A DNA stretch of 64,000 bases from Rhizobium sp. CC-YZS058. Lineage in GTDB: Bacteria; Pseudomonadota; Alphaproteobacteria; Rhizobiales; Rhizobiaceae. Below are positions 45,695 to 55,468 of this stretch, one piece after another. The translations under genes and the position numbers were made by a program. The notes below the pieces were generated by a model. The model made no database searches, was not told the origin of the DNA, and saw nothing but the letters and a program-made list of their open reading frames with translations. The DNA lies in assembly GCF_034720595.1 (NCBI RefSeq), contig NZ_JAYESJ010000001.1:1080001-1144000 (forward strand), in the 5' to 3' direction. Each line of letters opens with the position of its first letter. Positions within the stretch are counted from its first letter, which is position 1.

Positions 45695-46347
45695 GCGGCC
45701 ATGCCGCGCCGGAGCGGCGCAGTTTCGCCTTCACCGCCGAGGAGTTTGCGCGCCGGGCGGCCAACCAGTCCGGCAATCCGAGCGCGGAAGCTTGGCGCGA
45801 CCATGGCGACTTCCTGCTCAATCCCAGCATGGCAGAGGATCTGGAGCGGCTGGCGCTGCGCGATGCAGCGGTGCTCGTGCCCGTGATCGACGAGGGCCCG
45901 GACGCCCGCGTCATCTTCACGCGTCGCACCACGACCCTGCGCAAGCATTCCGGCCAGGTGGCCTTTCCCGGCGGGGCGGTCGACCCCGGCGATGTCACGC
46001 CCGAGCAGGCGGCGCTGCGCGAGACGGAGGAGGAGATCGGGCTTCCCGCCGGCTTCGTGCGCACGGTCGGCCGTCTGCCGCATTACATGGCGCTGTCCGG
46101 CTTCCGCATCACGCCCGTGCTCGGCATCGTGCAGCCCGGATTCTCACTCTCGCTCAATCCAGCGGAAGTGGATGAGGTCTTCGAGGTGCCGCTCTCCTTC
46201 CTGATGGATCCCGCCAACCATGGCCGCGGCAGCGGCATGTGGAAGGGCGCGGAGCGCCATTATTATGCCATGCCCTATGAAGGCCGGCGGATCTGGGGCA
46301 TCACCGCCGGCATCGTCCGCATGCTTTATGAAAGGCTTTACGCATGA
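45691..46347 (+). CDS. CoA pyrophosphatase (Nudix)
   Basis: The 218-residue enzyme likely cleaves CoA to 4'-phosphopantetheine and 3',5'-ADP. It has the NuCoA signature region TTTLRKHSGQVAFPGG immediately before the Nudix box (GGAVDPGDVTPEQAALRETE then EEIGL, about residues 93-117), with all catalytic residues intact. It overlaps its neighbours by four bases on both sides. It corresponds to NudL-type proteins. Confidence 0.92.
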   Translation: MSGHAAPERRSFAFTAEEFARRAANQSGNPSAEAWRDHGDFLLNPSMAEDLERLALRDAAVLVPVIDEGPDARVIFTRRTTTLRKHSGQVAFPGGAVDPGDVTPEQAALRETEEEIGLPAGFVRTVGRLPHYMALSGFRITPVLGIVQPGFSLSLNPAEVDEVFEVPLSFLMDPANHGRGSGMWKGAERHYYAMPYEGRRIWGITAGIVRMLYERLYA

Positions 46348-47600
46348 CCCCCTCCGTGTCCGGCCAGCCCTGGTTCGAAGCGCCGGCGCTGCGGCGCATT
46401 TTCGCGCTGCTGAATGCCGAGGGGGGAGAAGTGCGCGTGGTCGGCGGCGCCGTGCGCAATGCGTTGATGGGCCATGCCGTGACCGAGGTCGACCTCGCCA
46501 CGACGCTCAGGCCCGAAGAGGTGGTGGCGCGCGCAGAGGCGGCCGGCATCAAGACGGTGCCAACCGGGATCGCCCATGGCACCGTTACGCTGGTGATCGA
46601 CGGCGAGCCCTTCGAGGTCACGACGCTGCGCCGCGACGTTACCACGGACGGCCGCCATGCCGAGGTTGCCTTCGGGACCGACTGGACGGTGGACGCGCAC
46701 CGCCGCGACCTGACGATCAACGCTCTGTATGCCGATGCTCAAGGACGGGTCATCGATCTCGTCGGCGGCATCGAGGATCTCGAGAAGCAACTGATCCGCT
46801 TTATCGGTGAGGCCTCGGAGCGGGTGAGGGAGGATTATCTGCGCGTGCTGCGCTTCTTCCGCTTCTTCGCCTGGTACGGTCGCGGTCGGCCGGATGCGGA
46901 TGGGCTGCGCGCGTCGGCACGCGCCAAGGACAAGCTTTCGACGCTCTCGGCCGAGCGGATCTGGTCGGAGTTGAAGAAGCTCCTGTCGGCGGAGGATCCG
47001 ACGCGGGCGCTGCTCTGGATGCGGCAGGCCGGCGTGCTGACCGCCGTTCTGCCGGAGAGCGAGAAATGGGGCATCGACACCATTCCGGGCCTCGTTTCCG
47101 CCGAGCGTGCCTCCGGCTTCGCCCCTGATCCCCTGCTGCGGCTCGCGGCGATGGTGCCGCCCGATCCCGAACGGCTGGCGGCCATGGCCGCCCGGCTGCG
47201 CCTCTCCAAGGCCGAGGCGGCGTTTTTCCAGAGCTGGGCCGCCGCCAAACCGATCGCCGACCGAATGGCGGAAACCGCGCTTGACCGTCAGCTTTACATG
47301 GAAGGCGCCACCGGCACGATGGCACGGCTGAAACTGGCGATCGCCACACTGCTGCCCAAGGTGGAAGGCGAGAGCGATGGGCTGGAACGTCTCGGCCATC
47401 TGCAACGCCTGCTGACGCGGGCCAAGGCCTGGACCCGTCCGCGCTTTCCGTTGTCCGGGGCGGATGTCGTGCTTGCCGGTGTCCCCTCCGGTCCGCAGGT
47501 CGGCGTCAAGCTTGCCATGCTGGAGGCCCATTGGGTGGCCGGCAACTTCCAGGAGGGGCGAGAGGCGCTGCTCGAGAGGCTGAAGGCCAGCCTGAACTGA
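46344..47600 (+). CDS. cca: CCA tRNA nucleotidyltransferase
   Basis: This class II nucleotidyltransferase adds or repairs the 3' CCA of tRNAs, or works in poly(A)-type addition. The 418-residue chain has RVVGGAVRNALMG (residue 31), EVDLATTLRPEE with the catalytic acidic residues, RRDLTINALYADAQG (about 123) and REDYLRVLRFFRF (about 162). This is the usual order of motifs A to D. It is the last gene of the DUF1285 operon. A 12-bp imperfect hairpin (47620-47645) follows. Confidence 0.95.
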   Translation: MTPSVSGQPWFEAPALRRIFALLNAEGGEVRVVGGAVRNALMGHAVTEVDLATTLRPEEVVARAEAAGIKTVPTGIAHGTVTLVIDGEPFEVTTLRRDVTTDGRHAEVAFGTDWTVDAHRRDLTINALYADAQGRVIDLVGGIEDLEKQLIRFIGEASERVREDYLRVLRFFRFFAWYGRGRPDADGLRASARAKDKLSTLSAERIWSELKKLLSAEDPTRALLWMRQAGVLTAVLPESEKWGIDTIPGLVSAERASGFAPDPLLRLAAMVPPDPERLAAMAARLRLSKAEAAFFQSWAAAKPIADRMAETALDRQLYMEGATGTMARLKLAIATLLPKVEGESDGLERLGHLQRLLTRAKAWTRPRFPLSGADVVLAGVPSGPQVGVKLAMLEAHWVAGNFQEGREALLERLKASLN

Positions 47601-47619
47601 GGCGAGGCCGAAGTCTGTC

Positions 47620-47645
47620 AAGCCGAGGCGGGTCCGCCCCGGCTT
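47620..47645. terminator. Hairpin between cca and DUF1059
   Basis: A 12-bp stem with one mismatch (from AAGCCGAGGCGG to CCGCCCCGGCTT) lies between the convergent cca and DUF1059 genes. No T run follows on either strand, so it is a weak terminator candidate. Confidence 0.4.
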
Positions 47646-47661
47646 CCGCCCCTAGGGAAGG

Positions 47662-47853
47662 TCAGGCTGTCGCAGCCTGTTTGTCCTCAACGATCCTGGC
47701 CTTGATGTTCTCGATCATGGTTTCGCGGATCTGCGTTTCGCCATGGGCCTGGCGCATGTGCTCTACCGTTCGGCGCACCACCTCACCATCGGTTTCGGCA
47801 CGGCTGTGCCACTCGCAGCCGGGCACCAGCGTTCCACATTCGAACAAGCGCAT
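47662..47853 (-). CDS. DUF1059 small protein
   Basis: The 63-residue protein resembles the DUF1059 family, predicted small metal-binding proteins. The N-terminal CGTLVPGCEWHSRAE holds Cys6 and Cys13, followed by His16 and later His32 and His37, a plausible zinc site. It is monocistronic. An element at 47901-47927 reading GGAAC-N17-GTT on the coding strand resembles an EcfG (general stress) promoter, about 50 bases upstream, suggesting stress induction. Confidence 0.85.
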   Translation of the reverse strand: MRLFECGTLVPGCEWHSRAETDGEVVRRTVEHMRQAHGETQIRETMIENIKARIVEDKQAATA

Positions 47854-47900
47854 GATTTCCTCCTGATTGTCCCTGATCCGCCTCTTTGCGGGCGTCTTGG

Positions 47901-47927
47901 GTAACTCGCGCGGCCCGGCTTGGTTCC
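47901..47927 (-). promoter_or_regulatory. Candidate EcfG (general stress) promoter of DUF1059
   Basis: On the minus strand GGAAC at 47927-47923 and GTT at 47905-47903 are 17 bases apart. This matches the GGAAC-N16/17-(C)GTT consensus of alphaproteobacterial EcfG-type sigma factors. The spacing to the DUF1059 start is 50 bases. Confidence 0.5.
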
Positions 47928-48051
47928 TCGGCCTAGCCTCTGGTTAGGCATCGGCCACAGTCTCGCCCGATCCGTCCGGCATGGTCTCTGTGGGCTGAGA
48001 AACGCAAAGGCGGCCGCCACACGGTCGCCCCGAAACACGGAAAGGACTGCC

Positions 48052-48468
48052 ATGACCCTCCGACCCACACGCCGCCGCAGCGCGGTTTTCGCCGCTCTTC
48101 TCCTGACCCCGCTCGCCGGCCAGGCTTTCGCGCAAGGGGCGGCCATCCCGGAAAGAAGCGCACCGGCCGCGCCGGCCCAGCCATCGTCCAAACTCAGCGA
48201 TGAAAAGCTGAAGGCCTTCGCGGTCGCCTATCTCAAGGTCGATCGGGTGCGGCAGGATTACAGCGCGCGGATCGGCCAGACGCAGGACCAGGGCGCGCGC
48301 CAGACGCTGAAGAACGAGGCGAACAAGAAGATGATCGAGGCGGTGGAGACGGCGCCGGACATGTCGCTCGAAGAGTACAAGACGATCATCACCGCCGCGC
48401 AGGCCGATCCGGCCGTGGCGCAGAAGGTGCAGAACAACCTGCGCGGCGCTGCGCCGGCCGCGCAATAG
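48052..48468 (+). CDS. DUF4168 family exported protein
   Basis: The 138-residue protein has a signal peptide cut after AFAQ (about residue 28). A short Pro/Ala spacer and a helical domain (LSDEKLKAFAVAYLKVDRVR; then LEEYKTIITAAQADPAVAQK) typical of DUF4168 follow. Periplasmic location is predicted; function unknown. The start at 48052 has AAAGGA upstream. It is divergent from DUF1059 across a 198-base gap, with the EcfG-like element on the far side. Confidence 0.85.
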   Translation: MTLRPTRRRSAVFAALLLTPLAGQAFAQGAAIPERSAPAAPAQPSSKLSDEKLKAFAVAYLKVDRVRQDYSARIGQTQDQGARQTLKNEANKKMIEAVETAPDMSLEEYKTIITAAQADPAVAQKVQNNLRGAAPAAQ

Positions 48469-48605
48469 TCTGACGGCGGAGAGGGGCGGCCCGCGCGGCC
48501 GCTCCTCTCGTGCGCGCCGCTCATGGATCGGGCATGATTGAGCTAGGGGGCGGGCCCCGGCGGTGCTATGGAACGGCGACGACGCAATCAGGACACGCCC
48601 GATTC

Positions 48606-49151
48606 ATGAGACCGACGCTTGAGCAGGACCTCACCGCCGCCATCCGCACCATTCCCGACTATCCGAAACCGGGAATCCTCTTCCGTGACATCACGACGCT
48701 GCTCGGCAATCCGCGCGCCTTCCGCCGCACGATCGACGAGCTCGTCCACCCCTATGCCGGCCTGAAGATCGAGAAGGTCGCCGGCATCGAGGCGCGCGGC
48801 TTCATCCTCGGCGGCGCCATGGCCCACCAGCTTTCCGCCGGCTTCGTGCCGATCCGCAAGAAGGGCAAGCTGCCGCACGAGACGGTGCGCATCGCCTATT
48901 CGCTGGAATATGGCGTCGACGAGATGGAGATGCATCGCGATGCGATCGTCCCCGGCGACAAGGTCATCCTCTCCGACGACCTGATTGCCACCGGCGGCAC
49001 GGCGGAAGCGGCCTGCCGCCTCCTGCAGCGCATGGGCGCCGATATCGTCGCCGCCTGTTTCGTCATCGACCTGCCCGATCTCGGCGGCCGCAAGAAGATC
49101 GAGGCGCTGGGCGTCGAGGTCCGCACGCTCGTGGAGTTTTCCGGGCACTGA
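48606..49151 (+). CDS. apt: Adenine phosphoribosyltransferase
   Basis: The enzyme converts adenine and PRPP to AMP in purine salvage. The 181-residue chain has the PRPP-binding loop [18 protein letters not shown] near residue 118 and the Apt opening [20 protein letters not shown]. The start at 48606 gives the standard length; the frame is open upstream without a better site. Confidence 0.95.
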   Translation: MRPTLEQDLTAAIRTIPDYPKPGILFRDITTLLGNPRAFRRTIDELVHPYAGLKIEKVAGIEARGFILGGAMAHQLSAGFVPIRKKGKLPHETVRIAYSLEYGVDEMEMHRDAIVPGDKVILSDDLIATGGTAEAACRLLQRMGADIVAACFVIDLPDLGGRKKIEALGVEVRTLVEFSGH

Positions 49152-49296
49152 GCCCTTCCCCGCGGCTCGAGGAGCCGCCGCTTCAAGTCAAGGTCACCGA
49201 GAGGGTGTTGATCGAGGCGCGTCCAATGCTTTAGATGGTCGGCATGTTCGCGTTCGGGCGCAACGCTTCCGGCATGGCGGCGTCAAGGGAGAGCTT

Positions 49297-50355
49297 ATGG
49301 AGAGCAGGCTCGGACAGCTGGTGATCGAGGCGGAGCGGGCAGGGCTCGTCATGCCGGGCAGGGGCGGCGAACTCGCGCGCTTCCTGGAGAGGCGCGGCTA
49401 CATGCCTGGCGCGGACGAGCCGGAAGCTGGCGCGGCGCGCCTTGAAGACAGCGAACAGCCGCGCTTCGTCCGTGGCTTCCACGATATCTTGATCACGATC
49501 GGCATCCTGGTCCTCGTCGCGGGCGCGGCCGGCGCCTTGAGCAGTCTCGCCATTCCGCCGATCGCCATTCTCCTGTCGGAGATCTTCGTCAAGCGCCAGC
49601 GGCTGGCCTTGCCCTCCGTCGTGCTCAGCGTCATCACGCTGGCGAGCGTGGCCCTGCTGATCACCCTCCTGCCGCTTGACGAATGGATCTGGCCCACGCT
49701 CGGCTTCGGAGCCCTGCTGACCGCCGCCGCCGGGCTCTATCACTGGCGCTACCAGACGCCGATCAGCCTCGCCGGCGTGTTCTACGGCATCGCCCTGCTG
49801 ATCTTCATCGCCTGTCACTGGCTGCTGCTCGGGCGGGAGACGGTCGATCTCGCCCTGCTTGTCGACCGGAGGCTTGCCTCGCTGGTCACTCTTCTCGGGC
49901 TCGCGCTCTTTGCGGTTGCCCTGTTCTTCGACCTGTCCGATCCGCAGCGGCGGACCCGTCGGTCGGATACTGCCTTCTGGCTGCATCTGGGTGCCGCGCC
50001 GGTGCTTCTGAATGGCGTGACCGGACTCGTCGCCGGACCGCTCGGCGTCCTGTGGAGCGATGACGACCCGCAAACGGCGGCGCTCGTCATTACCGCCGTG
50101 CTGCTCGTCATGGCGATCGGCCTGGTGATCGATCGCCGCGCCTTCGTCACCGCCGGCCTGATTTCGCTCGGCGCGGCTCTGGCCGTGCTGATGAACGAGA
50201 GCGCGATCACGACGCCCTATTCCAGCTTCTGGGTGGTGGCGATCGCCATCGGGCTGATCGTGCTGTCGATCGGTCTTTTCTGGGCGCGGCTTCGCGGCTT
50301 CCTGCTCGATCTTCTGCCGGAGACGCTGCGCCGGCGGCTGCCGCCGGCGCGGTGA
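49297..50355 (+). CDS. Polytopic membrane protein of unknown function
   Basis: The 352-residue protein is mostly hydrophobic, with about ten predicted helices from residue 65 on (for example ILITIGILVLVAGAAGALSS and ILVLGxx-like stretches). A soluble N-terminal 60 residues (LVIEAERAGLVMPGRGGELA) resembles the front of DUF2157-type membrane proteins. I do not recognise it further. The start at 49297 is supported by GGGAGAGC. It converges on ychF, with 20 bases between the stops. Confidence 0.75.
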   Translation: MESRLGQLVIEAERAGLVMPGRGGELARFLERRGYMPGADEPEAGAARLEDSEQPRFVRGFHDILITIGILVLVAGAAGALSSLAIPPIAILLSEIFVKRQRLALPSVVLSVITLASVALLITLLPLDEWIWPTLGFGALLTAAAGLYHWRYQTPISLAGVFYGIALLIFIACHWLLLGRETVDLALLVDRRLASLVTLLGLALFAVALFFDLSDPQRRTRRSDTAFWLHLGAAPVLLNGVTGLVAGPLGVLWSDDDPQTAALVITAVLLVMAIGLVIDRRAFVTAGLISLGAALAVLMNESAITTPYSSFWVVAIAIGLIVLSIGLFWARLRGFLLDLLPETLRRRLPPAR

Positions 50356-50375
50356 GGACCGGTTGTGGCCGCTCC

Positions 50376-51479
50376 TCAGGTGTTGAAGCGGAAGTGGATT
50401 ACGTCGCCGTCCTGGACGACGTACTCCTTGCCTTCGTCGCGCGCCTTGCCGGCTTCCTTGGCGCCGTTTTCGCCGCCGAGGCGGATATAGTCGTCATAGG
50501 CGATGGTGTTGGCGCGGATGAAGCCGCGCTCGAAATCCGAGTGGATGACGCCGGCCGCCTGCGGCGCCTTGGTGCCGCGTTCGATCGTCCAGGCGCGCGT
50601 TTCCTTCGGGCCGACGGTGAAATAGGTGATGAGGTCGAGCAGCTTGTAGCCGGCGCGGATCAGGCGGTCGAGGCCTGCTTCGCTCAAGCCCAGCGCCTCG
50701 AGAAACTCGCGCGATTCCTCCTCTGGAAGCTGCGCGACTTCCGCCTCGATGGCGGCGGAAATCACGACGGTTTCCGCCCCTTGCGCCTTGGCCATGGCCT
50801 CGACGGCGCGGGTGTGTTCGTTGCCCTCGACCGCATCGCCTTCGGCGACGTTGCAGACATAGAGAACCGGGTGGGAGGTGAGCAGGTTGAGGCTTTTCAG
50901 CACCCGCAGCCCGTCCGCATCGAGCGTCGACAGCAGGGTGCGCACCGGCTTGCCTTCGTTGAGCAGCGCCAGCGAGGCATCCATGATCGGCAGGGCGGCC
51001 AGCGAATCCTTGTCTTTGCCGGTCGCGCGCTTGCGGGTCTGTTCGGTGCGGCGCTCCAGGCTTTCCAGATCGGCCAGCATCAGCTCGGTCTCGATCGTCT
51101 CGGCATCGGCGACCGGGTCGATCTTGCCCTCGACATGGGTGATGTCGTCATCCTCGAAGCAGCGCAGAACATGCACCACCGCATCGACTTCGCGGATATT
51201 GGCGAGGAACTGGTTGCCGAGCCCTTCGCCCTTGGAGGCGCCGCGCACGAGGCCGGCGATATCGACGAAGGCGATGCGCGTCGGGATGATTTCCTTCGAC
51301 TTGGCGATATCTGCCAGCTTGCGCATGCGCGGATCGGGAACCGCCACTTCGCCCGTGTTCGGCTCGATCGTGCAGAAGGGGTAGTTCGCCGCCTGCGCCG
51401 CCGCCGTCTTCGTCAGCGCGTTGAAGAGCGTGGACTTGCCGACATTCGGCAGCCCGACGATACCGCATTTGAAGCCCAT
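50376..51479 (-). CDS. ychF: Redox-regulated ATPase YchF
   Basis: The 367-residue Obg-family protein binds ATP rather than GTP and associates with ribosomes. The P-loop [14 protein letters not shown] is at residue 6. G3 is in [16 protein letters not shown]. The NKxD motif is replaced by YVCNVAEGD, the basis of its ATP preference. A C-terminal TGS domain (about 280-367) ends in ATPase-type RFNT. It belongs to the conserved rplY-pth-ychF neighbourhood. Confidence 0.96.
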   Translation of the reverse strand: MGFKCGIVGLPNVGKSTLFNALTKTAAAQAANYPFCTIEPNTGEVAVPDPRMRKLADIAKSKEIIPTRIAFVDIAGLVRGASKGEGLGNQFLANIREVDAVVHVLRCFEDDDITHVEGKIDPVADAETIETELMLADLESLERRTEQTRKRATGKDKDSLAALPIMDASLALLNEGKPVRTLLSTLDADGLRVLKSLNLLTSHPVLYVCNVAEGDAVEGNEHTRAVEAMAKAQGAETVVISAAIEAEVAQLPEEESREFLEALGLSEAGLDRLIRAGYKLLDLITYFTVGPKETRAWTIERGTKAPQAAGVIHSDFERGFIRANTIAYDDYIRLGGENGAKEAGKARDEGKEYVVQDGDVIHFRFNT

Positions 51480-51679
51480 GAGACTGTTCCGTCGTGTTCT
51501 TTCAAGGAGGCCGGAAGGCCGTTGCGGTCGCTATGGGCGAAACGCCCCGGCCGGTCAAGCCTTGGCGCCCTTCATCCGGCAGCGGCTCCGCCGCACGACG
51601 CTTTTCGCGCATTTCCCTTCCCGCACTCTTCGGCTAGAAGAAGGCCGAATGAAACGGGCCCCGGGACCGGGAGGATCCG

Positions 51680-51985
51680 ATGAGTGAACTCGACGTCATC
51701 CGCAAGACTGTGACCAAGCCGAAGCTCGAGCGGCCGAAGCTCTACAAGGTCATCCTCGTCAACGACGATTATACCCCGCGCGACTTCGTGATCTTCGTGC
51801 TCAAAGCCGTCTTCTCGCTTTCCGAGGAGACCGGCTATCGGCTGATGATGACCGCGCACAAGCTCGGCACCTGCGTCATCGTCGTCTGCGCGCGCGACAT
51901 TGCCGAGACCAAGGCGGCCGAGGCGATCGATCTCGCCAAGGAGGCCGGCTTTCCGCTGATGTTCACCACCGAGCCCGAGGAATAG
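51680..51985 (+). CDS. clpS2: ClpS-type Clp protease adaptor, short paralogue
   Basis: This adaptor delivers N-degron proteins to ClpA. The 101-residue chain has the ClpS core YKVILVNDDYTPRDFVIFVL, keeping the Asn-Asp-Asp-x-Thr that binds the substrate N-terminus, and His in MMTAHKLGTCV. The residue after TP, a Met that forms part of the specificity gate in E. coli ClpS, is Arg here. It lacks the long N-terminal extension of ClpS1, and no clpA lies next to it. These traits fit the rhizobial ClpS2 with narrowed N-degron specificity. The start has GGGAGGATCCG upstream. It lies between pth and ychF but on the opposite strand. Confidence 0.87.
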   Translation: MSELDVIRKTVTKPKLERPKLYKVILVNDDYTPRDFVIFVLKAVFSLSEETGYRLMMTAHKLGTCVIVVCARDIAETKAAEAIDLAKEAGFPLMFTTEPEE

Positions 51986-51996
51986 CGCGGCCTCGC

Positions 51997-52728
51997 TTAC
52001 GACTCGCCGTCCTTGGCGCCGAACAGTTTCTTCAGCATGTCGGCCATGGGGCCGGTGGCGGGCAGGGGTTTCGGGCCGGCTCCGCGCGCCTGGCGGATAT
52101 GCGACTGGCCAGCCGGTTTGGCGGGCTTCGCCAGCTTGGCGGGCGTTTCCGGTTCCGGCGGGGCGCCGGTGGCCAGTGCCAGCTTGTTCAGGAACTGCGA
52201 GTCCTCGCCGCGCACCAGCATGTCGGCATGATCGGCGATGGCGTCGAGCAGCGGTTCCAGCCAGGACTGATCGGCTTTTGCGAAATCGCCCAGCACGTGA
52301 CCGTTGACGCGCTCCTTGGAGCCCGGGTGACCGATGCCGAGACGCAGTCGGCGATAGTCCTTGCCGCAATGGGCGTCCATCGATTTCAGCCCGTTGTGGC
52401 CGCCATTTCCGCCGCCGATCTTCAGGCGCGCCCGCCCCGGCGCGAGATCGAGCTCGTCATGGATCGCCAGCACGGCGCCCACGGGGACCTTGTAGAAACG
52501 CATGGCCTCGCCGACCGATTCGCCGGAGAGATTCATGAAGGTCTGCGGCTTGAGAAGCAGGACCCGCTCGCCGGCAATATCCCCCTCCGCGATCTCGGCC
52601 TTGAACTTCTTCGACCAGGGCGAGAAGCTGTGGCGACGGGCGAGTGCGTCGAGCGCCATGAAGCCGATATTGTGGCGGTTGCGGGCATAGGATGATCCCG
52701 GATTGCCGAGCCCGGCGAAGATCTGCAT
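51997..52728 (-). CDS. pth: Peptidyl-tRNA hydrolase
   Basis: The enzyme cleaves peptidyl-tRNA released from stalled ribosomes. The 243-residue chain has catalytic His in ARNRHNIGF (about residue 20), [21 protein letters not shown] and [12 protein letters not shown]. It carries a C-terminal Lys/Pro/Ala-rich tail of about 50 residues beyond the E. coli length, frequent in alphaproteobacteria. The start at 52728 has GGGAGCG upstream. It belongs with rplY and ychF, but a diguanylate cyclase gene lies between rplY and pth here. Confidence 0.96.
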   Translation of the reverse strand: MQIFAGLGNPGSSYARNRHNIGFMALDALARRHSFSPWSKKFKAEIAEGDIAGERVLLLKPQTFMNLSGESVGEAMRFYKVPVGAVLAIHDELDLAPGRARLKIGGGNGGHNGLKSMDAHCGKDYRRLRLGIGHPGSKERVNGHVLGDFAKADQSWLEPLLDAIADHADMLVRGEDSQFLNKLALATGAPPEPETPAKLAKPAKPAGQSHIRQARGAGPKPLPATGPMADMLKKLFGAKDGES

Positions 52729-52800
52729 GGTTGCGCTCCCGCATCGTCCAGGCCGCAGCCCCGTGCCGCGGCGGCGGGCTCTTCGACCCCGTTCGCGCCG

Positions 52801-52852
52801 CCGTGTCAAGCATGCCGTGTCAAGCATGCCGTGCCGGGCATGCCGTGTCGGG
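52801..52852 (+). repeat. 14-bp tandem repeats upstream of pth
   Basis: CCGTGTCAAGCATG repeats exactly twice (52801-52814, 52815-52828). A third, diverged copy CCGTGCCGGGCATG follows (52829-52842), then a partial fourth. The array sits in the 152-base gap between pth and the GGDEF-EAL gene, about 75-125 bases upstream of the pth start. Confidence 0.75.
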
Positions 52853-52880
52853 GGACGGATGCTTCCCGGTGCGCGCGCCG

Positions 52881-55304
52881 TCAGGCAGTCGACGCCCGCT
52901 TGCCGCGCGAGGCCGTTTCCTTGGCTTCGGTATTCTGTTCGAGAAGCTCGATCATGTTCTCGATCGCCAGCGGCTGGCTGAAGAGATAGCCCTGGCCATG
53001 GTGGATGCCGAGCTTCTTCAAGGCGTGCCAGTCCTGCGCCGTTTCCACGCCTTCCGCCACGGTGCTGCAGCCCATCTGGCTGGCGATGGTGCGAATGCCC
53101 TTGATCAGCATCCGGCTCTTGCGCCGCCCCTCCGGGGCCTCGCTGTTGAGCGAACGGATGAAGGACTGGTCGATCTTGACGATATCGACGGGGAAACGAT
53201 TGAGATAGCTGAGCGAGGAATAGCCGGTTCCGAAATCGTCGAGCGCGATGCGGCAACCGAATTCGTGCAGCTGGCGCAGCACGCCGTGGACCTCCGGATT
53301 GTCGAGCATCAGCACGGCCTCGGTGATCTCGATGACGATGCGCTTCGGCGTGATGTGGTGCTCCAGCAGCAGCACGGCCAGACGGTGCGGGAAGGTGGGT
53401 TCGAACTGCAGGGGCGAGAGGTTGAGCGCCATATAGGTGTCGCTCGCCCCTTCGAGTGCGGAGATCCGCGCCAGATGCCGAACGGCCTTTTCCAGCACGC
53501 AATTGCCGATGGCGGGGATCGACCCGTTTTCCTCCGCGACCCGCACGATCTCCGCGGGGCCCAGCAGACCCTTCTGCGGGTGATTGAGCCGCAACAAGGC
53601 CTCGAATCCGACGATCCGTCCGTCCACCATGGCGACGATCGGCTGAAGATAGACCTCGAACCAATCCTCCTTCAGGCCCTCCTTGATGCAGTCTTCGATG
53701 TCGCGGCGCTGCCTCGCAGCGTCCATCATCGCCACGTCGAAGAGCCGGGAGCCGCTCTTGCCGTCGCGCTTGCGGGCATACATCGCCATGTCGGCCTTGA
53801 GCAGCAGGTCGGAGGCGCTGTGGGCATGGGCGGGGTAAAGCGCGATGCCGATCGAGCAGCTGACGGTCAGTTCGAGACCATTGATGAGCAACGGCCGCTC
53901 CATGGCTTCGAGAATGCGCGCGGCCGCGCGGCCGGCCGCCTCCTCGACGCGGGCGGCATCGATCAGGATCGCGAACTCGTCGCCGCCGAGCCGCGCCACC
54001 CGGTCCTGCACGCCCAGCGCCGCGCGGATACGGTCGACGACGCTGCGCAGCACGGCATCGCCGGTGGCATGGCCGAAATTGTCGTTGATCCATTTGAACC
54101 GGTCGAGATCGATGAACAAGCAGGCGAGTTCCGCCGACCGCGCCGTGGCATCGAGGATCGACTGATCGAGCGCGGCTTCGAAACCCTGGCGGTTGAGGAG
54201 ACCGGTCAGGTGGTCGGTGATCGCCTGCTGATGACGGTCGATTTCCGCCTGCTTCAAGGCTGTCACGTCGGTCATGACCGCAAGGGCCGTTTCGGTTTCG
54301 GACGAGGTCTGTTCGCCGGCGGTTTCCATGATCAGCACGATCATCACCGAGCCGTCGGCACGGATGAAGGGAACGGTGACGGCACAGATCCCGGCGGCAC
54401 GCCGCCGCTCGTGCCGGTCGAGGTAGTCCTTGACGCCAGCGCTCTCGATGAAATCGATGAAGGGACGGCCGACCACGTCGGCGCGGGCAAAGCCGGTCGC
54501 CATCAGCCAGTAATCCGATACCGCAACGATATGATCGTTGCGGTCGACGGAGAAAAGCATGGCGGGGGTTGTGTTGTAGATCGCGTTGATGCGCTCATGG
54601 GCGCGCAGCAGCGCGGTCTCCTCCGCCTCCAGCTGCCGCTGCATCTCGTTGAACTTGCGCACGAGCACGCCCATCTCGTCGCCGGAATCCCAATCCACCT
54701 GCTGGCGGTCGCCCTTCAGCCGCGTGGCGTCGATGGCGTCCATCAGCCGCATCAGCGGCCGTGTCACGGTGATGCGATTGCCGATTAGCGCGGCGGCGAC
54801 GACGATCGCGACGGCGAGGAGCAGGATGGCGATGATGCTGAATTCATCGCGGCTGAAGCGGCTGACGAGTCCCGGCTGCTTGATCAGCAATTCGATACGG
54901 CCGACGACGGCAGCACTGCGTTCCCAATTGGCCACAATCTGCTTCTGCAGGGTGAAGGAGCCGGTCTGGATCTCCGGCTGGTTGGTGGGAAACTGGAAGC
55001 GTAGGGTTCCATTCCAGTCATAGACCCGCACTGCCAGCACATTGCGATCGGCGGCCAGCGCCCGCGCATTGTCCCCCAGCGATTCAGTGTCATGGTACCA
55101 GAGCGGCTTGCCCAGCATCTTGGCGCCCGCTTCGATCAGGGCCTCCGCACTCTGCACCCGCTCGCGCCAGATCCGTTCTGCCGAAAGCAGAAGGAACAGG
55201 GTGATGAGCGGGGTGACGAACACCAGCAGAGCGCAGCAGACGATGGCGATGAAGCGATTTTCGACGGAATGCATGGAGGGCGGTTCCCGTGATTTAAACG
55301 GCAT
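52881..55304 (-). CDS. Membrane GGDEF-EAL cyclic di-GMP enzyme with HAMP and PAS
   Basis: The 807-residue inner-membrane sensor has TM1 about residues 18-42, a periplasmic domain of about 115 residues and TM2 about 157-178. HAMP (about 180-235), PAS (about 240-355), GGDEF (about 375-535, motif LGGDEFAIL intact) and EAL (about 550-790; [26 protein letters not shown] intact) follow. It can in principle both make and degrade cyclic di-GMP. A start at 55274 (MHSVENRF) is also possible. It splits the usual rplY-pth pair and has its own AT-rich upstream region (55305-55400). Confidence 0.9.
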   Translation of the reverse strand: MPFKSREPPSMHSVENRFIAIVCCALLVFVTPLITLFLLLSAERIWRERVQSAEALIEAGAKMLGKPLWYHDTESLGDNARALAADRNVLAVRVYDWNGTLRFQFPTNQPEIQTGSFTLQKQIVANWERSAAVVGRIELLIKQPGLVSRFSRDEFSIIAILLLAVAIVVAAALIGNRITVTRPLMRLMDAIDATRLKGDRQQVDWDSGDEMGVLVRKFNEMQRQLEAEETALLRAHERINAIYNTTPAMLFSVDRNDHIVAVSDYWLMATGFARADVVGRPFIDFIESAGVKDYLDRHERRRAAGICAVTVPFIRADGSVMIVLIMETAGEQTSSETETALAVMTDVTALKQAEIDRHQQAITDHLTGLLNRQGFEAALDQSILDATARSAELACLFIDLDRFKWINDNFGHATGDAVLRSVVDRIRAALGVQDRVARLGGDEFAILIDAARVEEAAGRAAARILEAMERPLLINGLELTVSCSIGIALYPAHAHSASDLLLKADMAMYARKRDGKSGSRLFDVAMMDAARQRRDIEDCIKEGLKEDWFEVYLQPIVAMVDGRIVGFEALLRLNHPQKGLLGPAEIVRVAEENGSIPAIGNCVLEKAVRHLARISALEGASDTYMALNLSPLQFEPTFPHRLAVLLLEHHITPKRIVIEITEAVLMLDNPEVHGVLRQLHEFGCRIALDDFGTGYSSLSYLNRFPVDIVKIDQSFIRSLNSEAPEGRRKSRMLIKGIRTIASQMGCSTVAEGVETAQDWHALKKLGIHHGQGYLFSQPLAIENMIELLEQNTEAKETASRGKRASTA

Positions 55305-55406
55305 GAGGAGTGAACGCTGCGACCACAGTGTTTCATTGCATATTAAATCACGAATTTCTTAAAAGGCTCCTGACGTTCTGCCTCAGGGCGGCACAACGGT
55401 TGCAAA

Positions 55407-55442
55407 TGAAAAGGCCCGCTCCGCGGGTGCGGAACGGGCCTT
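55407..55442 (-). terminator. Terminator of rplY
   Basis: A 14-bp stem with one mismatch (55411-55424 with 55429-55442; AAGGCCCG at the ends) closes on a 4-base loop. On the minus strand it is followed by TTCATTT. It starts 26 bases after the rplY stop and separates rplY from the GGDEF-EAL gene. Confidence 0.8.
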
Positions 55443-55468
55443 GTCTTGCAGGACTGGAATGCGAGGAC

